Assembly: GCF_000963865.1 (NCBI RefSeq)
Contig: NZ_CP011071.1
Span: 996,501 to 1,060,500 of the forward strand
Direction: 5' to 3'
DNA from: Flagellimonas lutaonensis
Lineage (GTDB): Bacteria; Bacteroidota; Bacteroidia; Flavobacteriales; Flavobacteriaceae
DNA length: 64,000 bases
Shown here: in pieces, positions 27,056-36,871 of the stretch
How positions within the stretch are numbered: position 1 is the first letter of the stretch
Layout: each line of letters begins with the position of its first letter
Made by a program: the position numbers and the translations under genes
Notes under the pieces: model-generated
The model's database searches: none
The model's input: only the letters and a program-made list of their open reading frames with translations
Told to the model about the DNA's origin: nothing

Positions 27056-28165
27056 ATGAAGTATTACATCATAGCTGGGGAAGCTTCGGGTGATCTTCAT
27101 GGATCCAACCTTATCAAGGCGCTTAAAAAGAAGGACGCCCAGGCCCAAATTCGATGTTGGGGCGGTGACCTTATGCAAGCTGCCGGTGGTGAGTTGACCA
27201 AGCATTACAAAGAAATGGCCTTTATGGGATTTTTTGAGGTCATTGCCAACATTCCAGCTATTCTGGGCAATATCAAATACTGCAAAAAAGATATTGAGGC
27301 CTTTGGCCCCAACGTCATCATTTTCATAGATTTTTCAGGCTTTAACCTTCGCATTGCCAAATGGGCCAAGAAAAAGGGCTACAAAACAAATTACTACATA
27401 TCTCCACAGATCTGGGCATCGCGTGAGGGGCGTATCAAGACCATCAAAAAGACCATCGACAAGATGTACGTCATACTTCCTTTTGAAAAGGGTTTCTATG
27501 AAAAAAAACATGGGTATCCGGTAGCGTTTGTTGGTCACCCGTTGATCGATGCCATTGAAAATTCCGACGTATTGGATGAAAGGACTTTTCGTTCCAAAAA
27601 CAACCTTTCTCAGCAAAAGCCCATTATCGCGCTCTTGCCCGGAAGCCGAAGGCAAGAGGTGCAAAAAATGCTTCGGGTCATGCTGGCAGTGGTGCCCGAT
27701 TTTCCGGAATATCAATTTGTAATTGCGGGGGCACCGAGTCTTGATGAAGGGTTTTACAACGATTTTATGACCGACTCAGTAACCTTTGTTTCTGGCCAGA
27801 CCTATTCGCTCTTGGCGAATTCACATGCCGCCCTGGTGACCAGTGGAACCGCCACTTTAGAAACGGCTCTCTTTCAGGTGCCCCAAGTGGTCTGTTATAA
27901 AGGCAATTGGATCTCGTACCAAATCGCTAAACGCATCATCACCCTCGACTATATTTCGCTGGTAAACCTGATTATGGACAAAGAAGTGGTAAAAGAGCTC
28001 ATACAGGGGCAACTTACGCCCCAAAACCTGAAAAGTGAACTTACAAAAATACTCGACGGGCCCGCACGAAACCAGATGCTTTCAGATTATGAGGCGTTGA
28101 GAAAAAAATTGGGGGGCAGGGGTGCCAGCGACAAGGCTGCCGCGTTAATTGTCGAAAATATGTAA
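27056..28165 (+). CDS. lpxB: Lipid-A-disaccharide synthase LpxB
   Basis: Peripheral inner-membrane GT19 glycosyltransferase that joins UDP-diacylglucosamine and lipid X to form the lipid A disaccharide. The 369-residue protein starts with IAGEASGDLHGSNL, the LpxB signature, and has FIDFSGFNLRIAKWAKKKG, YISPQIWAS, FVGHPLIDAI and LLPGSRRQEVQKML. GTATLETALFQVPQVVCYKG forms the donor site. With lptE and lptC it shows a complete LPS line in this chromosome. Confidence 0.97.
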   Translation: MKYYIIAGEASGDLHGSNLIKALKKKDAQAQIRCWGGDLMQAAGGELTKHYKEMAFMGFFEVIANIPAILGNIKYCKKDIEAFGPNVIIFIDFSGFNLRIAKWAKKKGYKTNYYISPQIWASREGRIKTIKKTIDKMYVILPFEKGFYEKKHGYPVAFVGHPLIDAIENSDVLDERTFRSKNNLSQQKPIIALLPGSRRQEVQKMLRVMLAVVPDFPEYQFVIAGAPSLDEGFYNDFMTDSVTFVSGQTYSLLANSHAALVTSGTATLETALFQVPQVVCYKGNWISYQIAKRIITLDYISLVNLIMDKEVVKELIQGQLTPQNLKSELTKILDGPARNQMLSDYEALRKKLGGRGASDKAAALIVENM

Positions 28166-28197
28166 TTTTATTCACCAAGAGACCGTTATTTTCTTGG

Positions 28198-28749
28198 ATG
28201 GCAAAAAAAATCTTCATTATTTCTTCGTTGGTACTGTTGCTCGTTGGCTGCGGGGTTGTCAAGAAAAAAACGACCTATGGCAAAAACCGAACGGTCTCCG
28301 TCGAAGCTACTGAAACCGACAGCTTGGTGTCGAACAAAACGAGCCTGCCAGAAGTGGTAGAAGATGAAAAGGCCGAACAGATCATCTCCACGGCCATGAC
28401 CTTCTCAGGGGTACGCTACAAATTTGGGGGCACGTCACGCAGGGGAATGGACTGCTCTGGGCTGTTGTATGTTTCTTTTAAGGAACATGGCATCGAGTTT
28501 CCCCGCATATCGTACGAAATGGCCAACCAAGGCCGCAAAATAGGTGTCAAAAAAGTCCGAAAGGGTGATCTGCTGTTCTTTAAGACCCGAAAACGTGGCA
28601 AGCGCATCAACCATGTGGGGCTGGTGGTCGATGTCGATGGGGATGACATCAAGTTCATACACTCAACCACTTCAAGGGGTGTCATCGTATCATCCCTTCG
28701 CGAAGGCTATTGGAACCATGCCTTTGTCAAAGCTACCCGTGTATTGTAA
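28198..28749 (+). CDS. NlpC/P60 (C40) peptidoglycan peptidase lipoprotein
   Basis: Predicted lipoprotein endopeptidase of 183 residues. Signal peptide with lipobox SLVLLLVGCG (Cys18). The NlpC/P60 domain (about 60-183) has the catalytic cysteine in RGMDCSGLLY (Cys86), a histidine in NHVGLVVDV (near 140) and a third polar residue region in FIHSTTSRG. Such enzymes cut D-Glu-diaminopimelate bonds in cell-wall peptides. The stop codon TAA overlaps the ATG of comEC by one base (TAATG). Confidence 0.93.
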   Translation: MAKKIFIISSLVLLLVGCGVVKKKTTYGKNRTVSVEATETDSLVSNKTSLPEVVEDEKAEQIISTAMTFSGVRYKFGGTSRRGMDCSGLLYVSFKEHGIEFPRISYEMANQGRKIGVKKVRKGDLLFFKTRKRGKRINHVGLVVDVDGDDIKFIHSTTSRGVIVSSLREGYWNHAFVKATRVL

Positions 28750-30773
28750 TGGGGTTGGGGCGATTGGTTTCCATTAAACTGACCCTTTGCCTCATTGTAG
28801 GTATTATTGTCGGTTTTTATCTCGAGATACCCATAAGCCTTCCCTTTTTGGCTTTATTGTTTTTGCTTGTGTGGATGGCTTTTGTTTTTCGAAAAAAGTC
28901 TCGAGTAAGCATTTATATCTTCATGGCTCTGGTCGCCGCTGCATTCGTATGCTTGGGAATTCTTACCATTCGAATGGCCCATCCAGGCAGCCAACCACAA
29001 ACGTACCTGAAACATCACTTGGCATCATCGCATGCCTTTGGGGTAAAAATTACCGATGTCTTAAAGCCTACCGACTTTTCACATCGCTATTTTGTCGAGA
29101 TAGCAACCGTTGACGAACAAGCTGCAAATGGCAAAATTCTGCTCAATATTAGCCGCAACCCCTCACAGAAACAATTTGGTGTAGACGACGAACTGGTAGT
29201 GTATGGAAAATTGGATTCTGTGAATCCGCCGTTGAATCCCTACCAGTTCGATTATCGCGATTACCTGAAGAAACAGGGCATACACCATCAAATTCGCGCC
29301 GATTCAGCCCAAGTTCTACCGCTCAACCATAAGAAAACAACACTTTTCGGTCATGCCCAAGACTTACGCAAACACATCATCACCAAACTTGAACAGCACA
29401 CCTTTGGAACCGAAGAACTATCGGTAATACAAGCCCTGCTGTTGGGTGAGCGAAGTGCTGTGTCACAAGAAACCTATGATGATTACAAGAACGCCGGTGC
29501 CGTTCACATTTTGGCCATTTCGGGGCTGCATGTGGGCATATTGCTATTGTTGCTACAGTTTTTGCTCAAGCCTATGGAGAGACTTCCCAAGGGCAGGACC
29601 CTAAAATTGGTCACCATCGTTTTGCTTCTGTGGTCGTTCGCTTTTATCGCAGGGCTCTCACCATCTATCGTAAGGGCCGTTACCATGTTTTCGTTCGTGG
29701 CCTACGCACTGCACTTGAACCGCCCCACCAACACATTCAATACCTTGGTGTGGTCAATGTTCTTCATTTTGTTGTTTGAGCCGTTGTTTTTGTTTCAGGT
29801 AGGATTTCAGATGAGCTATGCCGCTGTTTTTGCCATTGTGTGGCTCTACCCCAAACTTCAAGACTTTTGGAGGCCAAAAAACGTTCTTTTAAGAAAAACA
29901 TGGCAACTATTCTCTGTAGGAGTGGCCGCACAGCTGGGTGTATTGCCCTTAAGCCTATTTTACTTTCACCAATTTCCGGCCTTGTTCTTTGTATCGAACT
30001 TGGCGGTGGTTCCGTTTTTAGGCTTCACCTTGGGGTGGGGCATCTTGGTGATTGTACTTGCACTACTCGATATGCTGCCCGCTTTCTTGGTTTCGGCCTA
30101 CAATGGCATCATTCACATGATGAATGCGGTCATCGGCTTTGTGGCCGAGCAAGAAGCCTTTGTATTTAAGCAAATACCCTTCGATTCCGTGCAAATGGTT
30201 ACTGCTTATCTTATTATCATTTTCTTGGTGCTTGTCTTATCAAAACCCCGGTTTAGGCATATCGCCTTTTTGGGCATTTCAATATTACTGTTTCAGGGTT
30301 GGGTTTTATATGACTCCGTTCAAGCAAAGAGCAAACAAGCGCTAGTTGTTGCCCACCAGACCAAGAACACCATTTTATTGAACCGCTCAGGTGATGCGGT
30401 GCAAGTACATCCCCACGCTGTGGAGGCGGCCAAAAGAACAGTTTCAGATTATGTGGTTGGCGAGAAAATAGATTCTGTTGCCTACTTTCCTCTTCGAAAC
30501 ATGTACAAGATTGGCCACAGAACGTTTTATGTGATGGACAGTCTTGGACTGAAACCACCCATACAACCAGACTATCTGCTTATTACACATTCACCAAGAA
30601 TGAATTTTGAACGTTTTCTTGATGGTATGGAACCCAAAAAAATCATCGCCGACGGTAGTAACTACAAAAGTTATGTTTCGCGGTGGAAGAAAACCTGTCA
30701 AAAAAGAAAAATCCCCTTTCACTACACGGGTGAAAGGGGCGCTTTTATCATTGATTTGAATGCTTTGGACTAG
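28749..30773 (+). CDS. ComEC/Rec2-family DNA uptake channel, short form
   Basis: Polytopic inner-membrane protein of 674 residues. Residues 1-90 have membrane segments, then an OB-like extracytoplasmic part (KILLNISRNPSQKQFGVDDELVVYGKLD), and the Competence domain with AISGLHVGILLLLLQ and GLSPSIVRAVTMFSF, the ComEC signatures. The C-terminal 130 residues have no HxHxDH motif, so the metallo-beta-lactamase nuclease domain of long ComEC proteins is absent or unrecognisable. The protein may import single-stranded DNA with a separate nuclease. The start ATG 28749 overlaps the previous stop. Confidence 0.88.
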   Translation: MGLGRLVSIKLTLCLIVGIIVGFYLEIPISLPFLALLFLLVWMAFVFRKKSRVSIYIFMALVAAAFVCLGILTIRMAHPGSQPQTYLKHHLASSHAFGVKITDVLKPTDFSHRYFVEIATVDEQAANGKILLNISRNPSQKQFGVDDELVVYGKLDSVNPPLNPYQFDYRDYLKKQGIHHQIRADSAQVLPLNHKKTTLFGHAQDLRKHIITKLEQHTFGTEELSVIQALLLGERSAVSQETYDDYKNAGAVHILAISGLHVGILLLLLQFLLKPMERLPKGRTLKLVTIVLLLWSFAFIAGLSPSIVRAVTMFSFVAYALHLNRPTNTFNTLVWSMFFILLFEPLFLFQVGFQMSYAAVFAIVWLYPKLQDFWRPKNVLLRKTWQLFSVGVAAQLGVLPLSLFYFHQFPALFFVSNLAVVPFLGFTLGWGILVIVLALLDMLPAFLVSAYNGIIHMMNAVIGFVAEQEAFVFKQIPFDSVQMVTAYLIIIFLVLVLSKPRFRHIAFLGISILLFQGWVLYDSVQAKSKQALVVAHQTKNTILLNRSGDAVQVHPHAVEAAKRTVSDYVVGEKIDSVAYFPLRNMYKIGHRTFYVMDSLGLKPPIQPDYLLITHSPRMNFERFLDGMEPKKIIADGSNYKSYVSRWKKTCQKRKIPFHYTGERGAFIIDLNALD

Positions 30774-32308
30774 TGGACATTGCCCATCAATCGTTTGATC
30801 AACGGAGATGCCAACAAGACTATAATGCCCGCACCCAACGAGTATTTTGCAATCAGCATGAAGCCATCGGTATAGACACTCAGCGTGTCAAAGCCTCCCA
30901 CATTGGCATCGGTGCTTTCAATGGCCAACTGTTTGCCGATAAAGCCTACCACTTGAAAGGCAAAGGCCGATGACAAGAACCAAACACCCATCATAAAAGC
31001 GACTATTCGCTTGGGCGACAGATCGGTAATCTTAGATAGCCCCACCGGCGACATGAACAATTCCCCTATCGACAACAAGAAATACATCAAGAGCAGGTAT
31101 GCAAAAGGCACCATGCCATTTTCATTGGCGCTGTTACCGCTGATGGCCAGCACATAAAAACTGACGCCGGCGAACACCAAGCCCAGCCCGAACTTAAATG
31201 GCGTTCTCGGATTGAGGTTTCGCTTCGAGAGCCACGTCCAGAGCAATGAAATGGGTATAGCCAACAGAATTATGAACATGGGGTTCAGCGAGTTGGTCTG
31301 GGAAGCCGACATGATACCAGCCAAATCGACATTACGGGCAGAAAAGAGGGTAATCACGCTGCCCGACAGTTCATGGAAGCCCCAAAAGATGGTCATGAAA
31401 AAGGTAATGAGGACTGCCACAAAAAGTTTTTTGCGTTCTTCCAAGGTCGCCTTGAACATGATATAGGCAAGGTAGAGCAAGATGGTGACCGCAATTCCCT
31501 TAAAAATGACATTGACAATATTTTGGTCTTCAAAAAAGCTTCCCTCAGACCCTAGCGGTTTGTATGCGGAAAGAAGAAATGCGATAACCGGCACAGACAA
31601 AACCGATATAATGGGCACCATGGTTCGATTGGGCACACCCAAAAACTTTTTTTCATCCGCTTTTTCAACCGGTGGCATTCCCTTATCGCCAAAAACCCCT
31701 TTTCTGATACCGCTCCAGAAGAACAACAGTCCGGTCAACATCCCGATTCCGGCCAGTCCAAAACCGTAATGCCAACCATAGCTTGCGGCCAACCAACCAC
31801 AGAGCAGCGGTGATATCCACGCCCCAATATTGATGCCCATATAAAAGATGGTAAAGCCCGAATCTTTTTTGGGATCGCCATCTTTATATAAGGTTCCCAC
31901 GAATGTGGAAATGTTCGGTTTGAAGAAACCATTACCGACAATAATAAAAGACAGTGCCAAAAAGAACGCGATGTTGTGTTCGATGGCCAGCACAAAATGG
32001 CCGATGGCCATTAAGATGCCACCCAAAAAAATGGAATTTCGCATGCCCAGGATACTATCTGAAATACGCCCACCTATAACGGTCGAGGCATACACCAACG
32101 ATCCGTAGGAAGCGTAAACCGCTGCGGTTGCATAATCACGCTCGGCCAAAGCCTCGAAAATCACGTTGACCATGTATAGGGTCAACAGGGCGCGCATGCC
32201 ATAGAAGCTAAAGCGCTCCCAGAGTTCTGCAAAGAATAGGTAAAACAATCCTTGGGGGTGGCCGAACAATCTCTTTTCAGCTGCTGGATTCTCGTTTATC
32301 TGTGCCAT
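30770..32308 (-). CDS. POT-family proton-dependent peptide transporter
   Basis: Major-facilitator superfamily di/tripeptide:H+ symporter of 512 residues with about twelve to fourteen membrane segments. The POT signature ExxERxxxY is clear in FFAELWERFSFYGMRALL near residue 30, and the PTR2 motif appears in FTIFYMGINIGAWISPLLCG. It is the second gene after a DPP-IV-like peptidase, 16 bases downstream, so peptides released outside can be taken up. Its stop overlaps the comEC stop in a CTAG. Confidence 0.95.
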   Translation of the reverse strand: MAQINENPAAEKRLFGHPQGLFYLFFAELWERFSFYGMRALLTLYMVNVIFEALAERDYATAAVYASYGSLVYASTVIGGRISDSILGMRNSIFLGGILMAIGHFVLAIEHNIAFFLALSFIIVGNGFFKPNISTFVGTLYKDGDPKKDSGFTIFYMGINIGAWISPLLCGWLAASYGWHYGFGLAGIGMLTGLLFFWSGIRKGVFGDKGMPPVEKADEKKFLGVPNRTMVPIISVLSVPVIAFLLSAYKPLGSEGSFFEDQNIVNVIFKGIAVTILLYLAYIMFKATLEERKKLFVAVLITFFMTIFWGFHELSGSVITLFSARNVDLAGIMSASQTNSLNPMFIILLAIPISLLWTWLSKRNLNPRTPFKFGLGLVFAGVSFYVLAISGNSANENGMVPFAYLLLMYFLLSIGELFMSPVGLSKITDLSPKRIVAFMMGVWFLSSAFAFQVVGFIGKQLAIESTDANVGGFDTLSVYTDGFMLIAKYSLGAGIIVLLASPLIKRLMGNVH

Positions 32309-32324
32309 TGGTCAATTGGTTTGG

Positions 32325-34484
32325 TTAAAGGTTTTCTTTTACAAAATTTGTCATCATGGTATACAGGTGCAATCGGGTATTGCCCCCATAGATGCCGTGG
32401 TTACGGTCTGGGTAAATGGCCCAATCGAATTGCTTGTTGGCCTGCACCAGGGCATCGATCATTCGCATGGTGTTCTGCACATGCACGTTGTCATCGCCCG
32501 AACCATGCACCAATAGGTACTTGCCCTTCAACAACTCAGGATAGTTGAACGGCGATTCATTGTCATACCCTTCAGGATTTTCTTGCGGGGTGCGCATAAA
32601 ACGCTCGGTGTAGATCGTATCGTAGAAACGCCAGCTGGTGACCGGTGCCACGGCTATGGCCATTTCAAAGGTGTCGTTGCCTTTGAGCAAACAGTTGGTG
32701 CTCATATGCCCCCCGAAACTCCACCCCCAAATACCGGTACGTTCTTCATCGATATAGGGGAGTTCGCTCAATTTCTTCGCCGCGGCAATCTGGTCTTCTG
32801 TCTCGTATTTCACCAAGTTGAGATAGGTGACTTTCTTAAAGTCGCGGCCCTTGAATCCGGTGCCCCGGCCATCGACACAAGCGATGATGTACCCTTCTGA
32901 GGCCAACATTTGGTGCCAGTAATCATTGGAGCCCATCCAACGGTTGGCCACTTGTTGTGATCCCGGTCCGCTATATTGGAACATGAACAGCGGATACTTT
33001 TTATTGGGATCAAAATCAACCGGCTTGATCATGTACATATTCAGGTCGTTGCCGTTTATGGAAATCGTCGAAAACTCTTTGGGAGCCACTTCATAGCCAT
33101 CGAGTTTTTCTTTCAATTGTTGGTTGTCGATGATCTCTTTTAGCAGTTTGCCGTCCGATGCCCTGTGCAGTGTGTACTGCCAAGGGGTGTTGGCACTGGA
33201 GTAGGTGTTGATGAAGTAGGTATAATCGGCACTGAAGTCGGCCATATTGGTGCCTTCGCGCTCGGTCAGCCGCTTTTTCTTTTTACCGGAACTACTGATG
33301 CTGTAGACATCTCGATTTATGGAACCATTTTCTACAGATTGATAGTAAATACGGTCTTTTTTCTCATCAAAGCCATAGTACGCGGTTACCTCCCATGGGC
33401 CTTTGGTTATCTGGTTCTTCAGGTTTCCTTTCTGGTCGTAGAGGTACAAATGGTTAAAGCCATCGCGTTCACTCGTCCAAATAAAGCTATCATTTTTTAA
33501 AAAGGTAAGATTGTCATGAATATCGACATAGGCCTTGTCTTTTTCCTCCAGCAACAAAGAAACCGAACCATCGTTTGCGTTTACCCGTTGCAGTTTCAAA
33601 TGGTTTTGGTGGCGGTTGATGGTCTGAACGCTCAATTGGTCAGGGTGGTTCATCCATTTTATTCTAGGAATATAATAGGGGTCGCCCAAATCAATATCTG
33701 AAATAGATCCGGCAGCCACATCGTACATATGCAACGAAACAATGGCGTTTTCTTCACCTGCCTTGGGGTATTTGAACTCATATTGAAAGGGGTATAGGTC
33801 TTGTCCATAGATGTCCATTGAGAAATGTGGCACATTCGTCTCATCAAATTTCAAGAAGGCGATCTTGCTTCCATCGGCATTCCATTCAAAGGCCTGCACG
33901 AACGAAAACTCCTCTTCGTACACCCAATCGGTAATACCATTGATGATACTGCCCTTTTTACCATCTATGGTAACTTGCACGGTCTCGCCACCTTCAACAT
34001 CGAACAAATAGAGGTTGTTGTCATAGGCGTAGGCCACTTTAGAGCCATCTGGCGACAATTCAGGTTCTTGTATCAAATTGTCTGAAATCTTGGTCAAGGT
34101 CTTATCGGCAAGGTCGTACACATAATAGATGCCACGTCTAGATCGCCTGAAGATAGGTTCGATCTCTGTGGCCAAAATCAATTTCGATTCATCAGCACTG
34201 AACTCATAGGAAGTAAAATAGGGCACCTCATCTGAAGAGGCAACCAAGGTCTCGACCTTTTCAAGCGTTTGGTAATCATACTTATCAAGCGAACTGCCCC
34301 TTGGGTTTCTGTTGAAGCTCAACACGGTGTAGTGGTCTCCATCCTTCATTGAACGCAGCGCATCCATTCGCTCGGTACGGAAGGCACCGCCCCAGATTTC
34401 CTCCAAGGTTATCTGTTTCTTTTGTGCCGTTAAAACTGTGGTTGAAATAAAGAGTAAAACTAGCGGAAAGAAGTGTTTTCGCAT
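32325..34484 (-). CDS. S9 family prolyl dipeptidyl peptidase (DPP-IV-like)
   Basis: Secreted or periplasmic serine peptidase of 719 residues. A signal peptide (KHFFPLVLLFISTTVLTAQ) precedes an eight-bladed propeller (about 30-480) that ends before the alpha/beta-hydrolase domain. The triad is visible: Ser in IWGWSFGGHMS (near 586), Asp in HGSGDDNVH and His in DRNHGIYGG near the end. DPPs of this type remove Xaa-Pro dipeptides. The Glu-Glu pair that binds the substrate amino group in DPP-IV may be WVYEEEFSFV in the propeller. First gene of a pair with the POT transporter. Confidence 0.94.
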   Translation of the reverse strand: MRKHFFPLVLLFISTTVLTAQKKQITLEEIWGGAFRTERMDALRSMKDGDHYTVLSFNRNPRGSSLDKYDYQTLEKVETLVASSDEVPYFTSYEFSADESKLILATEIEPIFRRSRRGIYYVYDLADKTLTKISDNLIQEPELSPDGSKVAYAYDNNLYLFDVEGGETVQVTIDGKKGSIINGITDWVYEEEFSFVQAFEWNADGSKIAFLKFDETNVPHFSMDIYGQDLYPFQYEFKYPKAGEENAIVSLHMYDVAAGSISDIDLGDPYYIPRIKWMNHPDQLSVQTINRHQNHLKLQRVNANDGSVSLLLEEKDKAYVDIHDNLTFLKNDSFIWTSERDGFNHLYLYDQKGNLKNQITKGPWEVTAYYGFDEKKDRIYYQSVENGSINRDVYSISSSGKKKKRLTEREGTNMADFSADYTYFINTYSSANTPWQYTLHRASDGKLLKEIIDNQQLKEKLDGYEVAPKEFSTISINGNDLNMYMIKPVDFDPNKKYPLFMFQYSGPGSQQVANRWMGSNDYWHQMLASEGYIIACVDGRGTGFKGRDFKKVTYLNLVKYETEDQIAAAKKLSELPYIDEERTGIWGWSFGGHMSTNCLLKGNDTFEMAIAVAPVTSWRFYDTIYTERFMRTPQENPEGYDNESPFNYPELLKGKYLLVHGSGDDNVHVQNTMRMIDALVQANKQFDWAIYPDRNHGIYGGNTRLHLYTMMTNFVKENL

Positions 34485-34621
34485 AGGTACGTTATATTGG
34501 TTAAAAACCATCAAGTTTACTAATAATTTACCTAAAAATTAAATTTTTCACCCCATAAACCTTTATTGGCAACCGGGCTACACCGAGCGCCACTGCAGTG
34601 CGCCATATATGGGGTAATGAT

Positions 34622-34629
34622 TATCTTTG
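34622..34629 (+). promoter_or_regulatory. mvaA -7 promoter element
   Basis: TATCTTTG matches TAnnTTTG, 18 bases before the mvaA ATG. The -33 site is weak. A 10-bp palindrome CACTGCAGTG lies about 20 bases upstream. Confidence 0.5.
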
Positions 34630-34647
34630 AACCCTTAACCGAACACC

Positions 34648-35973
34648 ATGCAAAAACCGGTAGAAGGGTTCTCAAAATTCACCAAGGAAGAAAAAATAAA
34701 ATGGTTGGTAGACCAGTATTGTGACAACCCCAAAGAAGCCGGGGAAACCCTCAGGCGATATTGGCACCAAGACCCACACGTTCAAAAGCGGCATGACGAG
34801 TTTATCGAAAACACCCTTTCGAACTATTACCTGCCCTTCGCCATAGCCCCAAATTTTCTGATCAACGAACGGTTGTATGCCATACCCATGGCCATAGAAG
34901 AAAGTTCAGTGGTTGCCGCTGCAAGCAAGGCCGCCAAATTTTGGCTTTCAAGGGGAGGGTTCAAGGCTACGGTTATCGGCACTGAAAAAGTGGGGCAGGT
35001 ACATTTTCTGTATCATGGCGACAAGAATAAACTGCATGCCTTTTTTGCGACCGTCAAGGAATCACTTATCGCAAGTGCAAAGCCCATTACAAAGAACATG
35101 GAAAAAAGGGGTGGTGGCATTAAAGAAATCGAACTTCGCGACAAAACCCACACCACTGAAGGCTACTACCAGTTGCACTGTACCTTTGAAACGCTTGATG
35201 CCATGGGGGCCAACTTTATCAATTCTTGTTTAGAGCAATTCGCGGACACCCTAAAGGATGAGGCAAAAGAACACAAACCGTTTACCGACCGAGAGAAAAA
35301 CATCGAGGTCATCATGTCGATTCTGAGCAACTATGTGCCGAACTGCTTGGTGCGGGCAGAAGTGTCCTGCCCCGTGTCGGCTTTGGGCGAAGATGACATA
35401 GACCCAGAAACCTTCGCCAAAAAAATGGTACAGGCCGTTGCCATTGCAAAAAATGACCCCCATCGGGCAGTAACGCACAACAAGGGCATTATGAACGGTA
35501 TCGACGCGGTTGTGGTGGCCACAGGAAACGATTTTCGGGCCATTGAAGCAGGCGTTCATGCCTATGCCTCAAAAGATGGCCACTATTCAAGTCTTACCCA
35601 TGCTGAGATCGACGACGGAATTTTTAAGTTTTGGATGGAAGTACCATTGGCACTGGGCACTGTCGGCGGACTTACATCATTGCACCCATTGGTAAAACTG
35701 GCATTGGAAATTTTGCAGAAACCTACTGCCAAAGAGCTGATGCAGATTGTGGCCGTTGCCGGTCTGGCCCAAAATTTCGCCGCCCTCAGGTCACTTGTTA
35801 CCACAGGTATTCAAAAGGGGCATATGAAAATGCACCTGTTGAACTTGCTCAACCAATTGGGCGCCACCGAAAAGGAAAAAGAAACACTCGTCGCCCACTT
35901 CAAGACCGCAACAGTCAGCAATGCCTCTGTAAAAGAAGCCCTTGAAAACGTTAGAAACGGGCACCATGATTGA
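34648..35973 (+). CDS. mvaA: Hydroxymethylglutaryl-CoA reductase, class II
   Basis: Interconverts HMG-CoA and mevalonate. Class II features are seen over 441 residues: the catalytic glutamate region ENTLSNYYLPFAIAPNFLIN near residue 50, the cofactor and CoA region MAIEESSVVAAASKAAKFW, the DAMGANF stretch, and a C-terminal helical domain with a histidine (GHMKMH). Although class II enzymes are named degradative, in Flavobacteriia the gene is part of mevalonate-route isoprenoid synthesis. A GHMP kinase overlaps its last 8 bases, supporting this role. Confidence 0.94.
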   Translation: MQKPVEGFSKFTKEEKIKWLVDQYCDNPKEAGETLRRYWHQDPHVQKRHDEFIENTLSNYYLPFAIAPNFLINERLYAIPMAIEESSVVAAASKAAKFWLSRGGFKATVIGTEKVGQVHFLYHGDKNKLHAFFATVKESLIASAKPITKNMEKRGGGIKEIELRDKTHTTEGYYQLHCTFETLDAMGANFINSCLEQFADTLKDEAKEHKPFTDREKNIEVIMSILSNYVPNCLVRAEVSCPVSALGEDDIDPETFAKKMVQAVAIAKNDPHRAVTHNKGIMNGIDAVVVATGNDFRAIEAGVHAYASKDGHYSSLTHAEIDDGIFKFWMEVPLALGTVGGLTSLHPLVKLALEILQKPTAKELMQIVAVAGLAQNFAALRSLVTTGIQKGHMKMHLLNLLNQLGATEKEKETLVAHFKTATVSNASVKEALENVRNGHHD

Positions 35974-36868
35974 GCTGTACAGCCATGGAAAACTACTTTT
36001 AACGGGGGAATACGCCGTGTTGGATGGGGCAAAGGCTTTGGCCGCACCCACAAAATTTGGGCAATATCTTCGCTACAAAAGAGCATCGGGGCCAAAGGTG
36101 GAATGGAAAAGTCTTGACCACCGGGGCCATGTTTGGTTCGAGGCAATTTTCGATCTGGGCAATTTTAAAATCGTTTCAAGCTCGAAAGCCGATATGGCCA
36201 AGGTCTTGCAAACCATTTTGATTGAGGCCAAAAAATTGAATATGGATTTTTTGGTGGATGGAGGATTTGAGGTTGAGACGGAACTCACCTTTCCGAACGA
36301 TTGGGGGCTGGGCTCTTCTTCGACCTTGATCAACAATATTGCCACATGGGCCAAGGTTGATGCCCATCAATTGCTACAGAACACCTTTGGTGGCAGTGGG
36401 TACGATATTGCCTGCGCCAAAGCGGAAAGTGCCATTGTCTATCAATTGGTCGAGGGAAATCCCACAACCAAAGAAGTGGGGCTTGATTTTCCCTTCTCCG
36501 ATATGCTGTTCTTTGTTCATCTCAACCAAAAACAGAACAGCAGGGAGGCAATCGCGAGTTATAGAACACAAAAGATTGACAAGCATACTTTGTGCAAAGA
36601 GGTTTCCCGTATTACGGAAGCTATTTTGGGCGTAGACTCCCTTCAAGATTTTGAAGGCCTTTTGGCCGAGCATGAAGCGTTGCTGTCAAAAGTATTGAAA
36701 ATGCCCCCTGTCAAAACAAGACTGTTCCCCGATTATTTTGGTGAAATCAAGAGCTTGGGCGCCTGGGGCGGAGACTTTGTCTTGGCCACCGGAAATGAAA
36801 AAACCCCTGAATACTTTGTATCCAAGGGTTTTGAGACAGTTATTACCTATAAAGGGATGGTACGTTGA
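35966..36868 (+). CDS. GYDIA-family GHMP kinase (mevalonate branch)
   Basis: Small-molecule kinase of the GHMP superfamily, 300 residues. It starts with YSHGKLLLTGEYAVLDGAKA, has the ATP loop LTFPNDWGLGSSSTLINNIA (near residue 110-130) and the motif GGSGYDIACAKAESAIVY that names the family. The C-terminal GHMP motif is GAWGGDFVLATG. Substrate is probably mevalonate, phosphomevalonate or similar, judged from the overlap with HMG-CoA reductase; it is not proven by sequence. The ATG at 35966 overlaps the mvaA stop. It ends three bases before the convergent ppiD. Confidence 0.9.
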   Translation: MIELYSHGKLLLTGEYAVLDGAKALAAPTKFGQYLRYKRASGPKVEWKSLDHRGHVWFEAIFDLGNFKIVSSSKADMAKVLQTILIEAKKLNMDFLVDGGFEVETELTFPNDWGLGSSSTLINNIATWAKVDAHQLLQNTFGGSGYDIACAKAESAIVYQLVEGNPTTKEVGLDFPFSDMLFFVHLNQKQNSREAIASYRTQKIDKHTLCKEVSRITEAILGVDSLQDFEGLLAEHEALLSKVLKMPPVKTRLFPDYFGEIKSLGAWGGDFVLATGNEKTPEYFVSKGFETVITYKGMVR

Positions 36869-36871
36869 CCA

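Noticed and set aside
34588-34605. Palindrome CACTGCAGTG as operator for mvaA
   Set aside because: Only the 10-bp core is symmetric and the flanks do not pair; chance is likely.
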